Source of the DNA: Kiloniellales bacterium
GTDB lineage: Bacteria; Pseudomonadota; Alphaproteobacteria; Kiloniellales; JAKSBE01
DNA: 64,000 bases
Reading direction: 5' to 3'
Assembly: GCA_030066685.1 (NCBI GenBank)
Contig: JASJBF010000001.1
Coordinates: 124,001 to 188,000, forward strand
A program made the position numbers and the translations under genes. Shown piece after piece: positions 8,746 through 17,838 of this stretch. The notes beneath the pieces are model-generated. The model was given only the letters and a program-made list of their open reading frames with translations, was not told the DNA's origin and did not search any database. Within the stretch, counting starts at the first letter, position 1, and every line of letters starts with the position of its first letter.

Positions 8746-9276
8746 ATGCCGCGCTCGCCGATCGTCTTTGCCCTCGCCCTGCTGATCGTCTTGGCGGCGC
8801 CACCGATGGACCGCGCCAAGGCCGGTTTCGGCGGCATCCAGGGCACCTGGGAGGTTACGGTCACACCCCAAGCGACGCCCGACGTCCCGCCGCCGGCGCC
8901 GTTCCAGGCGCTCTTCAGCTTTCACTTCGGCGGTACCCTCTCGGAGACCGACGGCGGCATCCACCCCGGCAGCCAGGCCGAGCTCTTTCCCGAGCTTGGC
9001 ACCTTCAGCGCCAGCGACGGCCTCGGCGTCTGGTCGCGCAGCGGGCATCGGCGCACTGCCTTGACCTTCTTCAAGGTCCTCTTCGTCGAGCAGGAGCAGG
9101 TCGGCTATCTGCGGATCCGCGGCAAGGTCGCCTTGAGCCACGACCGCAAGCGCTTCACCGGCGAGGCCCTTTCTGACTTCATCCTCGGCCCCGACCTGGA
9201 GACCGGCGAGATCTTCTTCACGGGCCCCGTCCGCCTGGACGGCCGGCGCCTCGGCGTCGTGGCGGCGACCCCCTGA
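8746..9276 (+). CDS. Exported protein of unknown function
   Basis: 176 residues. The ATG at 8746 has AAGGAGG 8 nt upstream. The signal peptide is MPRSPIVFALALLIVLAAPPMDRAKAG. The mature protein starts GIQGTWEVTVTP and runs as alternating beta strands (FQALFSFHFGGTLSETDGGIHPGSQ, GVWSRSGHRRTALTFFKVLF, VALSHDRKRFTGEALSDF), suggesting a small beta-barrel of the lipocalin-like type. That fold is an inference from pattern only. It is followed 24 nt later by a membrane-anchored coiled-coil protein, so the two are probably co-transcribed. Confidence 0.65.
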   Translation: MPRSPIVFALALLIVLAAPPMDRAKAGFGGIQGTWEVTVTPQATPDVPPPAPFQALFSFHFGGTLSETDGGIHPGSQAELFPELGTFSASDGLGVWSRSGHRRTALTFFKVLFVEQEQVGYLRIRGKVALSHDRKRFTGEALSDFILGPDLETGEIFFTGPVRLDGRRLGVVAATP

Positions 9277-9300
9277 GCGGCGAAGCGAGAGGAGGCTGTC

Positions 9301-9987
9301 ATGGCGAGCGAAGGGGGCGAGCGCTACGCGCTGGGGCGCCTGATCCTGGACTACCTGCGCAGCTTCACCTGGCCGGCGATCCTCCTTGCCGTGGTGCTCT
9401 TCTACAGCAGCGACGTGCGGGAAATCCTGCGCAGCCGCGAGCTCGAGGTCGTGGGCTTCCTCAAGATCGGCCAGAAGGTGGAGGAACTGGAGGCGCAGGC
9501 CGCAGAGGAGATCGCCGACGTACGGGCCCTGCTGCAAGAGCTGCAGGCGCGGCCCGACCTGCCGGCCGAGGCGGTGGCTGCGGACATCGACGGCAAGCTC
9601 ACCCGGCTGAGCAGCAACCTTAGCCGCGAGGTCCAGCAGATCCAGCAGATCGCGCCGGACCTGGCCTCGGGCGCGGCGACCGCCCAGGTCGCGCTGACCC
9701 CGCGCCCCGCCGCCTCGGTCGTCGATCTGGAGCGTGAGGGCTTCGAGGCCTTGCTCGACCGCGATGCCGAAAGGGCTCTGGAGACCTTCGGGAGGGCCGA
9801 GGCGCTGGTGCCCAACCACAACAGCGTGGCGGCCATCCGTGCCCTCCTGGCCGAGCACCGGGCCGAGCTCGCGGACCCCGAGTCCCGCGCCTGGAGCAAG
9901 CTCTACCGTGTCATCCTGACCAAGCACTCCTGGGGCATGCCCAGCGGCTTTCGCCCCAAGTTCCGGCGCCTGGCCGCGGCCTCCTAG
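9301..9987 (+). CDS. Membrane-anchored coiled-coil protein of unknown function
   Basis: 228 residues; GAGAGGAGG lies 5 nt before the ATG. One transmembrane segment (FTWPAILLAVVLFYSS, residues about 22-37) is followed by a heptad-rich coiled coil (IGQKVEELEAQAAEEIADVRALLQEL; LTRLSSNLSREVQQIQQI). The C-terminal part (EGFEALLDRDAERALETFGRAEALVPNHNSVAAIRALL) resembles one TPR-like helical hairpin. Topology with a short cytoplasmic N-terminus and a long soluble C-terminal part is likely. No recognised family. It sits 24 nt after the exported protein gene with which it probably forms an operon. Confidence 0.6.
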   Translation: MASEGGERYALGRLILDYLRSFTWPAILLAVVLFYSSDVREILRSRELEVVGFLKIGQKVEELEAQAAEEIADVRALLQELQARPDLPAEAVAADIDGKLTRLSSNLSREVQQIQQIAPDLASGAATAQVALTPRPAASVVDLEREGFEALLDRDAERALETFGRAEALVPNHNSVAAIRALLAEHRAELADPESRAWSKLYRVILTKHSWGMPSGFRPKFRRLAAAS

Positions 9988-10132
9988 CGAGATGCTCTCG
10001 AAGTCCGGCGCTCTTTGTGCGTCTGACCGGGAAAGGGCCAAGACACAAGAAACCCGGCTCTGCCGTCGCCTAATCCCCGGAAATGGGTTACCTCTATGGG
10101 CTTGATCGAAAGCCTGCCGAGGAACTTGCCCC

Positions 10133-10573
10133 ATGCCGAGTGCTTGCTCTAGAAGTCTCGTTCTTACATTCGCGGTCCTGATCGTCCTCTCGGTCGGGTT
10201 GCGCGAGGTCTCTGCCCAAGGCGATATCGATGACATCCTCGGTGCCGGCGACAAGGAGCTCTCGCTCGAGGCGATCTTCGCGCTGATGGACAAGAACGGA
10301 GACGGAATCGTGACCCGCGACGAGCTGCGCACCCACAAGATGGGGGTGTTCTTCCAGCTCGACCGCAACAGCACCGGCAAGCTGTCCCGAGAAGATCTGC
10401 CGCGCCTGACCGACGCCGAGTTCGTATCGATGGATGAGGACGGCGATGGGCAGATCTCCGGCTACGAGTTCAATCAGGCCAAGGTGATCGAGTTCGAAGC
10501 CCTCGACTTGGATGGTGACGGCAAGATCACCTTGGAGGAATTCCTGAACGCTCCCAGCGATTCGGCCAAGTGA
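10133..10573 (+). CDS. Exported EF-hand calcium-binding protein
   Basis: 146 residues with a signal peptide (LVLTFAVLIVLSVGLREVSAQ). Four EF-hand loops occur at residues 53-64 (DKNGDGIVTRDE), 77-88 (DRNSTGKLSRED), 101-112 (DEDGDGQISGYE) and 125-136 (DLDGDGKITLEE). All have acidic positions 1 and 12 and Gly or an equivalent at position 6. The loops recur with an exact 24-residue period, shorter than the roughly 36 of calmodulin-like pairs. A paralogue with the same spacing is encoded at 25936. Calcium binding in the periplasm is likely; partners are unknown. A 102-nt space separates it from the channel gene downstream. Confidence 0.8.
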   Translation: MPSACSRSLVLTFAVLIVLSVGLREVSAQGDIDDILGAGDKELSLEAIFALMDKNGDGIVTRDELRTHKMGVFFQLDRNSTGKLSREDLPRLTDAEFVSMDEDGDGQISGYEFNQAKVIEFEALDLDGDGKITLEEFLNAPSDSAK

Positions 10574-10675
10574 TGCTTTCCGGCACCGTGGCGCGCTCGG
10601 TCACGAACGGCGTCGCGCGGCCGGGCCGCGGCGGGAAGCGGGCAGCATTCCGGCCGAGCTGACCGAGGCAAGCGG

Positions 10676-11788
10676 ATGAAGGAACCCGGACTTCAGTGGC
10701 TCCAGGCCCCAGTCCTCACCCTGGTTGCCATTCTCTTGATCACGCTGGCCAGCGGCGGCACCGAGTTCATCTTCGGGCTGACGATGTCGGTGGTCATCTT
10801 CGCCGGTGTCGGGACCATTTATCTCCTGTTTCCGGGCAGCCGCTTCTTTTCGATCTCGCTGGCCAACTTCCTCGCGGTCTACGCCTGCGTCTACGTCTTC
10901 CTCGTCGAGACGAACTTCCTCAAAGCCTCCGACATGGCCGGAAAGATCGGGTTCATGCTGCCGGTCGCCGCCTTCATCGGCGGGGCCTTGCTCCGCCGAC
11001 GCGAGGTTCAGGAGATCATTTCCGAAGCGCCGCGCCTGGGAGCCGAAGCTGTCGGGCGCGGCCTGCTCTGGCTGCTTCCGCTTGCCGTAATCGGCATGCT
11101 CAGCTTCGCCGTTCCCATGCTCGCCTGGAGCGCCGACCAAGAAAGCGTTGCTCTCCTGGCTTCCATGACCTTGGTATCCCTGCTCGTTTTCCTCCTAAGC
11201 CCCAGCATCGGCGCCTTCCTGCTCTTCGCAGGCCAGATGTTCGATCATTTCTTCGACCGCGTCGTGGGGCTCGTGATACCGGCCTTCGCCTTCATGACCT
11301 TCTACTCGCTGCAGGTGATCCTCTTCGCCTGCCTCTACCGGATCATCGACCTCTATGTCCCGGGAAATCACTTCAACTTCAACGGCGCGCCCTACGAGCC
11401 CAGTTTTTCGGACAGCCTCTATTTCTCGATCGTGACGATGTCGACCCTTGGCTACGGGGACATCGCGCCGGCCAGTCAGCTGATTCGCGCCCTGACCGCC
11501 ATCGAGATCGTCAGCGGCGTCCTGCTCTTGCTCTTCGGCTTCTCGGAGATCATGCGTTATGTCCAAGACCGGGAACAGGCGACCGAGGGCCCAGCGAAAG
11601 ACCGGCTAGGCGCCGGCTCCAGCCGGCGTCTTGACACCGAAGAAGAGGGCGTAGAGCACCGGGACGAGGAGCAGGGTCAGCACGGTCCCCAGGGCCAGGC
11701 CGAAGGCGATCACGCAGGCCATGGAGAAGAACAGGGGATCGACCAGGATGATCAGCGGCAGCACGCCCAGGATCGTCGTGGTCGCTGA
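10676..11788 (+). CDS. Multi-spanning membrane protein with potassium-channel pore
   Basis: 370 residues as an open frame. Seven or more hydrophobic segments are followed by a pore loop SLYFSIVTMSTLGYGDIAPASQLIRALTAIE near residues 250-275; TLGYGD is the potassium selectivity filter of the Ion_trans_2 (2-TM pore) family. The conserved part ends near residue 290 (FGFSEIMRYVQDREQ). The last 60 or so residues are a highly charged Glu/Gln/His-rich tail that is simply the antisense of the RND permease C-terminus, so the stop lies 183 nt inside the convergent gene. Either the tail is genuine but unconstrained, or a frameshift has removed an earlier stop. Confidence 0.75.
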   Translation: MKEPGLQWLQAPVLTLVAILLITLASGGTEFIFGLTMSVVIFAGVGTIYLLFPGSRFFSISLANFLAVYACVYVFLVETNFLKASDMAGKIGFMLPVAAFIGGALLRRREVQEIISEAPRLGAEAVGRGLLWLLPLAVIGMLSFAVPMLAWSADQESVALLASMTLVSLLVFLLSPSIGAFLLFAGQMFDHFFDRVVGLVIPAFAFMTFYSLQVILFACLYRIIDLYVPGNHFNFNGAPYEPSFSDSLYFSIVTMSTLGYGDIAPASQLIRALTAIEIVSGVLLLLFGFSEIMRYVQDREQATEGPAKDRLGAGSSRRLDTEEEGVEHRDEEQGQHGPQGQAEGDHAGHGEEQGIDQDDQRQHAQDRRGR

Positions 11789-14677
11789 CATCAGGATCGG
11801 CCGGAAGCGCGAGACGGCGGCGAGCACCACCGCCTCGTAGTCCGAAAGCCCGGCCGCCCTTTGGCTGTCGATCCTGTCGATCAGCACGATGCCATTGTTG
11901 AGGATGACCCCGGCCAGACTGAGCAGGCCCAATATGCCGAAGAAGTCGAAGGGCGCCCGCATGATGATCAGGCCGACCAGGGCGCCGGCGAAGGCCATGG
12001 GGATGGTCAGCATGATAATCGTCGGCCGGCGGAAGGAATTGAACTGCCAGATCAGCAGGACCACGATCCCGATGACACAGGCCGGCATGTAACGGAACAG
12101 CTTCTCGTTGGTCTCCTCCGAGTCCTCGATCTCGCCGCCGACCTCCCAGCGATGGCCGAGCTTGAGGCCCAGCGCCTCGATCTTCGGCGTCATTGCTGCC
12201 AGCAGCTCCGGCGCCTTCAGGTGCTGATGGCGGGCGTCGACGGTGACGGTGCGCTCCTGATTGTACCGGGCGATCCGGCTGTATTCCCACTCGCCCCGGT
12301 AGTCGGCGACCTGCGACAGCGGCACCATCTCCTCGCGAGCCGAGGAATAAACATTCACGTTCCACAGGTCGCCCAGCGTCTGGCGTTCGTCCTCGACCGC
12401 GCGGAAGACGACCGGGATCGCGGTGTCGCCCTCCCGGTAGTCGGTGATCTGCGCGCCATCCATGAAAGCGTTCAATGAAGTCGCGATCTCTCGCGATGTG
12501 ACCCCGGCCCGCCGGGCGCGGGACTGGTCGACGACCACGTTGACCTTCAGGACCTTGTTCTCCCAATCGATCAGAGCGTAGTCGATACCTGGCATGTCCT
12601 GGAAGGCCCGCTCCAGTTCGTGTCCCTTGGCGAAGAGATGTTCGGCATCGATGCCGATCAGGCGGATCTCGAGCAAGCCCGGCTCGGAGGACCCCATCCA
12701 CATCCTCTTCAACTGGGGCTCGACGTCGGGGAAGGACTCGGCAAGATAGAGCTTGCTGCGCCTGATCACTTCCGGGACCTGATCGGCCTTGGCCGTATTC
12801 ACAACCAAAAAGCCCCGGTGGGGGTCTGGGTCCTTCGGCGAGAGCGAAAGGAAGAATCGGGGCCCTCCGGTGCCAACGTAGGCGATGCTGCTGGTTACTT
12901 CGGGGTTGGCCGCCTCGTCGCCCAGCCAGGCCGCGTATTGCTGCACCACTTCGTCCGTCGTCTGGATGCGCGAACCGGCGGGCAGGTCCAGATAGACCAG
13001 GAACTGGTTTCGGTCGCTCGGCCCGAAGAACTCCCGGACCAGGGAGGATGCTGCATAGCCGGCGACGATCAGAAGCCCGAGCGTCACGGCGAGGGTGGCG
13101 TATCGCTGCCTAAGGACGAATTCCAGGAATGAGCGATATCGGCGGTAGAAGCCGCTGTCGTAGGGATCCTCGCCTGAGTCTTTCCCACCGGCCGGCGCCT
13201 TGACCACGAGGAACCAGTTGCACATGGCCGGGGTCATGTACATCGACAGCAGCCAGGACGCCAAAAGCAGGATGATCACGACCATCGGCAGAGCGAAGGC
13301 ATACTCTCCCGTCTGGCCGTCGATCAGCAGCATCGGCAGGAAGGCCAGGATGGTGGTCAGCGACGATGTCAGTAGAGGGACCGCCAGGGTCTGACCCGCG
13401 GCAAGGCAAGCCTCGCGCTGCTCCTGGCCGCGCTCCATGCGGGCCCGGATGTCTTCGACCACCACGATCGCGTTGTCGACCAGCATGCCCAGGGCCACGA
13501 TTGCGGAGAGGATCGAGACGCGGTGCAGCTCGATGTCCATGAGCCACATGACGATCAGGCCGAGCAGCATGGTGATCGGGACGAAGGAGCCGACGATCAG
13601 CCCCGCCCGCAGGCGCAGGAAGAGAACGACCACCACGAGCACGGTCACCAGGGTCTGGTAGACGTTGCTGAGCGCACCGTCGACCGCCGCCTGGACCAGG
13701 TCTGGTTGGAAGGTCGCGTACTCCATCACGTAGCCGACGGGCAGCCCCGCTTCGAGCTCCCTGATCTTGCGGGTGAGCTGCCTCCCGAACTCCACGCTGT
13801 TCACGCCGGGCGTTATGGAGAGGCTGATCACGACCGCCGGCTTCCCCTTGTAGTAGGCGAGACTCGACGGCGGGTCGACGTAGCCGCGCTCCACCGAAAC
13901 CAACTCGGTCAGGTTGACCAGCTGGTCGGACTCGGGGATCGAGATCAGCACCGCTTCGATGTCTTCGATGCTCTGGAAGTCGCCGGAGGGTTCGATGACG
14001 AGGTCTTTCTCTTCCACTTCGACGGTGCCGCTGGGCAGGATCACGTTCTGCTGCTGCAGGGTGGTCAGCACGTCGTAGATGCTGATCCCGAACTGGGCGA
14101 GCTTGGCGTTGGAGAACTTGAGATAAACCTGTTCGTCCTGAACCCCGTAGAGCTCGACCTTGCGGATTCCTTTGAGCTCGTAGAGCCGGTCGCGCACGTC
14201 GCGGGCGACCAGGCGCATCTCGGCCATCGAGAAGCCGTCGCTCCAAAGCGCGATGGTGGCGACCGCGGTCAGGCCGAACTCGTCATAGACCAAGGGACCG
14301 ACCGTGCCCTCTGGCAATTGCGGCCGGACGTCGTCCATCTTGTTGCGTAGCCGTTTCCAGATCGCCTCTAGGTCCTCGTACTCGTCGCGCAGGATGGCGT
14401 GGATGACGGTGATGCCGGTCTTGCTCTCCGAGGTGATCTCGTCGATCTCGGGCATGGTCCGGATCTCTTCTTCGATCCTGCGGGTGATCAAATCCTCGAC
14501 CTGAAGCGGATCCATGCCCGGAAAGGCCGCAGTGATCACCGCCTCGCGGATCACGATCGGCGGATCCTCGAGGCGCGGAAACTGTACGAAGAGATAGATG
14601 CCGACGATGACGATGCCGAGGATCGCCGTGATGGTCAGTCGGCTGGTGTTGATGGCGAAGTCGGTGATCGAGAACAT
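11606..14677 (-). CDS. RND-family efflux permease
   Basis: 1023 residues from the ATG at 14677 (GGAG 6 nt upstream). It has the two-fold repeated RND plan: TM1 near residue 15, a large periplasmic loop, TM2-6 from about 340, and a second half ending in TM7-12. Conserved stretches include FPGMDPLQVEDLITRRIEEEI, ALGMLVDNAIVVVEDI (residues 396-410) and SRFRPILMSATTTILGVLPL. Compared with AcrB, the TM4 pair D407-D408 is D401-N402 here and the TM10 Lys of the relay (K940) is Asn in GVILNNGIVL, so the proton path differs. The adaptor gene lies 39 nt upstream in the same operon. No outer-membrane factor gene is adjacent; the nearest is at 26736. Confidence 0.9.
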   Translation of the reverse strand: MFSITDFAINTSRLTITAILGIVIVGIYLFVQFPRLEDPPIVIREAVITAAFPGMDPLQVEDLITRRIEEEIRTMPEIDEITSESKTGITVIHAILRDEYEDLEAIWKRLRNKMDDVRPQLPEGTVGPLVYDEFGLTAVATIALWSDGFSMAEMRLVARDVRDRLYELKGIRKVELYGVQDEQVYLKFSNAKLAQFGISIYDVLTTLQQQNVILPSGTVEVEEKDLVIEPSGDFQSIEDIEAVLISIPESDQLVNLTELVSVERGYVDPPSSLAYYKGKPAVVISLSITPGVNSVEFGRQLTRKIRELEAGLPVGYVMEYATFQPDLVQAAVDGALSNVYQTLVTVLVVVVLFLRLRAGLIVGSFVPITMLLGLIVMWLMDIELHRVSILSAIVALGMLVDNAIVVVEDIRARMERGQEQREACLAAGQTLAVPLLTSSLTTILAFLPMLLIDGQTGEYAFALPMVVIILLLASWLLSMYMTPAMCNWFLVVKAPAGGKDSGEDPYDSGFYRRYRSFLEFVLRQRYATLAVTLGLLIVAGYAASSLVREFFGPSDRNQFLVYLDLPAGSRIQTTDEVVQQYAAWLGDEAANPEVTSSIAYVGTGGPRFFLSLSPKDPDPHRGFLVVNTAKADQVPEVIRRSKLYLAESFPDVEPQLKRMWMGSSEPGLLEIRLIGIDAEHLFAKGHELERAFQDMPGIDYALIDWENKVLKVNVVVDQSRARRAGVTSREIATSLNAFMDGAQITDYREGDTAIPVVFRAVEDERQTLGDLWNVNVYSSAREEMVPLSQVADYRGEWEYSRIARYNQERTVTVDARHQHLKAPELLAAMTPKIEALGLKLGHRWEVGGEIEDSEETNEKLFRYMPACVIGIVVLLIWQFNSFRRPTIIMLTIPMAFAGALVGLIIMRAPFDFFGILGLLSLAGVILNNGIVLIDRIDSQRAAGLSDYEAVVLAAVSRFRPILMSATTTILGVLPLIILVDPLFFSMACVIAFGLALGTVLTLLLVPVLYALFFGVKTPAGAGA

Positions 14678-14716
14678 GGCGAACTCCGGCAGCGGGGTGG
14701 GACGGGGCAGGGCTGA

Positions 14717-15868
14717 CTACTGCGAGAGCAGCTTCACTTCCTGGCCGTCCTTCAAGAAGCTGACCCCGGCGATCGCCACGACATCGCCTGCGGTCACACC
14801 CTCCGTGATCACCACCAGGTTATCCCGGACTCCGTCCGCCTTGACCGGTGTTCTCTTGACGGCCGAGGTCTCCGGATCGAAGACGAAAATGTAGCCTTCC
14901 CTCGGGTTCTGCGGATCCACCCCGGGCGCGAGGGCCGAGATCGGCACCAGGTAGGACTCCGCCTCGTCCTCGCCGCCCAGGATCAGGCTGACTTCGGTGG
15001 TCATGCCGGGCAGCGCGCCCTCCTGCTGCTCGAGGATCGCAACCTTGACCGGGAACACGTTGCCGGCCTCCGCCTGTGTGCCGATTTCCGACACCCGTCC
15101 CTTCACGGTCCCGATCGGCCCGGTCAGGAATCGGACCTCGGCGGGCAGGCCGAGGTAGATGTCGCGAACGGTGCCCTCCGGCACGCTGATCTTCGCCTCC
15201 ATGGCGCCCTCGACGTAGACGTCGAAGATCGTCTGGCCTCGAGAAACCTCGGCGAAGGCGTCGACGTAGCGCCTGGCGACCACCCCGTCGAGCGGCGCGA
15301 GCAGCTCGGTCTTCTCCAGATCGCGGCGCGCAAGGTTCAGCTCGGAGACCCGGTACCTGACCTGGTTCTGCGCACTCTCATAAGCCGCCAGGGCCTGCTC
15401 CTGGGCCGACCTCGCCACCCATTGCTTCTTGTAGAGGGCGTCCTGACGCTCGAACTCGGTCCTCTTTTCGGCCTCGTCGGCCCGGGCTCGGCCAAGCGCC
15501 GCCTTGGCCGATTCGACGCTCAGCTCGAAGGTCTGTCTGTCGAGCGCGGAGAGAACCTCCCCGCTCTTGAAGCGATCGCCGACATCGACCTTGAGCTCCC
15601 TGACGTTGCCGGCGACCTCGAAGCTCAGGGCCGAAGTATCGACGGCCTCGATCACGCCCGGGAACTTCCTGAGTTGCCCGGAAGCTCTCTGCGAGACCGT
15701 GGTGGTCTTGATCGCCCGGACCTGCTCGATCGTCTCGGGCGCCTCCTTCTCGCAGGCGACGAGCCCCCCGGTGCCGAGCAGCATCGCGGCCACCAGGCCG
15801 AGGTACCGGGGTCTCGGGCAGGGACGCCAAGAATGGGTCCTGGTCGACAACAAGTTGCTTCTCCCCAT
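14717..15868 (-). CDS. RND efflux periplasmic adaptor (membrane fusion) lipoprotein
   Basis: 383 residues from the ATG at 15868 (GAAGG 8 nt upstream); a GTG at 15913 would add 15 residues but has no well-spaced ribosome site. A lipobox (GGLVAC, then EKEAPE) predicts anchoring to the inner membrane. The HlyD/AcrA order is visible: a lipoyl-half segment (FEVAGNVRELKVDVGDRFKSGEVLSALDRQ), a long alpha-hairpin (AKAALGRARADEAEKRTEFERQDALYKKQWVARSAQEQALAAYES), the second lipoyl half (ELLAPLDGVVARRYVDAFAEV), then beta-barrel and membrane-proximal domains. It should bridge the adjacent permease to an outer-membrane factor. Confidence 0.9.
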   Translation of the reverse strand: MGRSNLLSTRTHSWRPCPRPRYLGLVAAMLLGTGGLVACEKEAPETIEQVRAIKTTTVSQRASGQLRKFPGVIEAVDTSALSFEVAGNVRELKVDVGDRFKSGEVLSALDRQTFELSVESAKAALGRARADEAEKRTEFERQDALYKKQWVARSAQEQALAAYESAQNQVRYRVSELNLARRDLEKTELLAPLDGVVARRYVDAFAEVSRGQTIFDVYVEGAMEAKISVPEGTVRDIYLGLPAEVRFLTGPIGTVKGRVSEIGTQAEAGNVFPVKVAILEQQEGALPGMTTEVSLILGGEDEAESYLVPISALAPGVDPQNPREGYIFVFDPETSAVKRTPVKADGVRDNLVVITEGVTAGDVVAIAGVSFLKDGQEVKLLSQ

Positions 15869-15922
15869 TAGATTGACCTTCGATGACAGGTTGCGCGGCC
15901 TCAGGAAGATCACTCGAGCCCG

Positions 15923-16945
15923 CTACTGCCTCTCCTCCTTGATCGCCCGAAAGAACTCCGTCAGATCGCTCTTCATGCGCTTCTGGCCGACCGATTGCGC
16001 GACCCCGCTGAAGAAGCCCGTGATCTGGTCTGTGAAGGCGCTGTTGACGAAGAAGACCGCGCTGCCGCCCTCGACCGGGAGCGCCACCGCGATGACCTGC
16101 AACGACTGATAGGTGTGGCCGACGAAATACTCGCGGCTGGTCAGGAGCGTGTAGTCCTCGTTGCCCGCGACCATGTCGTGCATGAGTGTCAGGGCGGGCC
16201 GGCCTTCCACGTTGCGTTTCAGCCAGAAGAAGTTGTGGGTGATCTCGGCATTCTTGGTCTCGGGGAACCCGAAGAAATCGGCCGCGAAGTCGGGAAAGTA
16301 GCTCTCGAGGAAATTCCTTGCCTGCTCCGATATGTCTTTCAGTTCCTTCGCCGGCTCGAGAGTCGCGTTGCCGCTACGGTAAGGCGCGATCCCGCCCAGA
16401 CCGCCCTTCTGGTAAGCCTCGAAGCGCCCGACAAGGATCTCACGATATGCGGCAGAGACCGTCTCGACCATGTCCTGGGAGTCGGCGTCCAGGTCTCTCA
16501 GTTTGGTTCTCAGCGTCTCGATCTCCTCGGCACTGAGATTGAAGTCCTTGCCGCCCCGATAGCCGAGAAGCTTCCTGGCCTCGGCGCCCTCCGACGGCGC
16601 GAAGCCAATCGCCTGCCATTCCGCAGGTTCGGTGGCAGGGCTCAGCGCACCATAGGCGAGAATGCCTTGGTCTTGATCGAAGCCTCTTCCCTTTCGCGTG
16701 TCGTCCGTCAGCGTCTTCACCGGCACCGGAAGAAACACGGCCGCAGCCGCGATCAGCTGATCGTCCCGCGTCCGCTTGACGTCCGTCGTGACGATCTTGC
16801 CGGACTTGAGGGCCTGGCGGTCCTTCTCGCTGTAGCCGAGGCGCGACATCACCTCGTCGACGCTCGGCGGCTTGGTGTCCTGCGCCGCCGCCGCGCCGAG
16901 GGTGACCGTCAAGAAGAGCAGCGCGCTTGCACAGGTTTTCAGCAT
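15923..16945 (-). CDS. Exported protein of unknown function, first gene of the RND operon
   Basis: 340 residues from the ATG at 16945 (GGGAGAG 4 nt upstream). The signal peptide is MLKTCASALLFLTVTLGAAAAQ, cleaved before DTKPPSVDEV. The mature protein is alpha/beta with no motif I recognise; it contains VKTLTDDTRKGRGFDQDQGILAYGALSP and a C-terminal part EGGSAVFFVNSAFTDQITGFFSG with weak membrane affinity. The adaptor gene starts 54 nt downstream, so the three genes form one unit. It may be a periplasmic accessory of the efflux system or a stress-related protein; the role is unknown. Confidence 0.6.
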   Translation of the reverse strand: MLKTCASALLFLTVTLGAAAAQDTKPPSVDEVMSRLGYSEKDRQALKSGKIVTTDVKRTRDDQLIAAAAVFLPVPVKTLTDDTRKGRGFDQDQGILAYGALSPATEPAEWQAIGFAPSEGAEARKLLGYRGGKDFNLSAEEIETLRTKLRDLDADSQDMVETVSAAYREILVGRFEAYQKGGLGGIAPYRSGNATLEPAKELKDISEQARNFLESYFPDFAADFFGFPETKNAEITHNFFWLKRNVEGRPALTLMHDMVAGNEDYTLLTSREYFVGHTYQSLQVIAVALPVEGGSAVFFVNSAFTDQITGFFSGVAQSVGQKRMKSDLTEFFRAIKEERQ

Positions 16946-17356
16946 GATCTCTCCCGATGTCGGCCGATTGCGTCCGCCGTCCGGCAGTACCCTAACCCTC
17001 AAGACAGGCCGACACCAACACATCCAATGAGACCGGCGCAGACCTCTGTCACGCCCCGGCGCCGGCGGGCTTTGCGAGAGCCCCCCTGCGGCCGAACTTT
17101 CTGGCAATGCCCGCATCATATGCGCGAAGTGGATAGTCCGGTTCTGCCAATTGCGACTAAATTGAGGGTCTTCTACCGCGACACGGCAGCTCAGGCCTTG
17201 TGTCCCCGCTACGTCGCCAGCGCGCGGGTGCGGTTGTTGGCCGAAGGGCCGGATAGAGAGGGTTCCGAATCTGCGCCTTGGAATGTCGGACCTGTGACAG
17301 CCCGGGATATCGGCTACGATGGATCGTACCAGTCAGCTGCGAAGTGGAGGATCAGG
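16946..17356. other. Divergent intergenic region between the RND operon and small exported proteins
   Basis: 411 nt that must hold the minus-strand RND promoter and the plus-strand promoter of the small exported proteins. The plus-strand site at 17121-17163 is described separately. I see no clear minus-strand sigma-70 promoter, and reading frames here are not convincing. Confidence 0.5.
17121..17163 (+). promoter_or_regulatory. Pm-like promoter, copy E (22-nt spacing)
   Basis: TGCG-CGAAGT-GGATA at 17121-17135 matches TGCN-N6-GGATA. A TAAATT -10 hexamer lies at 17158-17163, 22 nt after GGATA (21 in the other four copies). It is the most divergent copy (AAGT in place of AATC before GGATA). It lies about 195 nt upstream of the glycine-zipper gene at 17357. 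Confidence 0.45.
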
Positions 17357-17824
17357 ATGATGCGTGGATTGGCTCTGGCTGTCGGGGCGTCAGCGGCGCT
17401 CGCGGTCGCGCGGCCGGCGGCGGCCCAGGAGCTCTATTTCTATCCCAGTCAGGGACAAAGCCAGCAGCAGCAGAACCAGGACTTCGGGGAATGCCATGCC
17501 TGGGCGGTCCAGCAATCCGGCTTCAATCCCATGGCGCAGCCGGCGCCGCCGCCGCAGGAAGCCACGCAGGGCGGTCTGCTCCGCGGCGGTGCCCGCGGCG
17601 CAGCGGCCGGCGCGGTGGTCGGTGCCATCACGGGCAATGCCGGCCGGGGCGCCGCGGCCGGGGCCGCAGGCGGCGCCCTGATCGGCGGATTTCGCAGGCA
17701 GGATCAGCGCAGGCAGCAGGAGCAGGCGCAGCGGCAGTACAACCAGCAGCAGGCCGCCGGCCGCTCCTCCTACAACCGGGCCGTCAGCGCTTGCATGCAG
17801 GGCCGCGGCTACGGCGTGAGCTAG
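17357..17824 (+). CDS. Exported glycine-zipper protein
   Basis: 155 residues; GTGGAGG lies 6 nt before the ATG at 17357. The signal peptide is MMRGLALAVGASAALAVARPAAAQ. A Gln-rich stretch (QGQSQQQQNQ) precedes ECHAWAVQQSGFNP, then a glycine-zipper membrane-type segment GAAAGAVVGAITGNAGRGAAAGAAGGALIGGF (residues about 80-110) and a Gln/Arg-rich tail ending SACMQGRGYGVS. Glycine-zipper domains insert or oligomerise in membranes; the family resembles YMGG/OmpA-associated glycine zipper proteins. It is the first of four small exported-protein genes. Function unknown. Confidence 0.7.
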   Translation: MMRGLALAVGASAALAVARPAAAQELYFYPSQGQSQQQQNQDFGECHAWAVQQSGFNPMAQPAPPPQEATQGGLLRGGARGAAAGAVVGAITGNAGRGAAAGAAGGALIGGFRRQDQRRQQEQAQRQYNQQQAAGRSSYNRAVSACMQGRGYGVS

Positions 17825-17838
17825 GAAAGGATCCGCAT

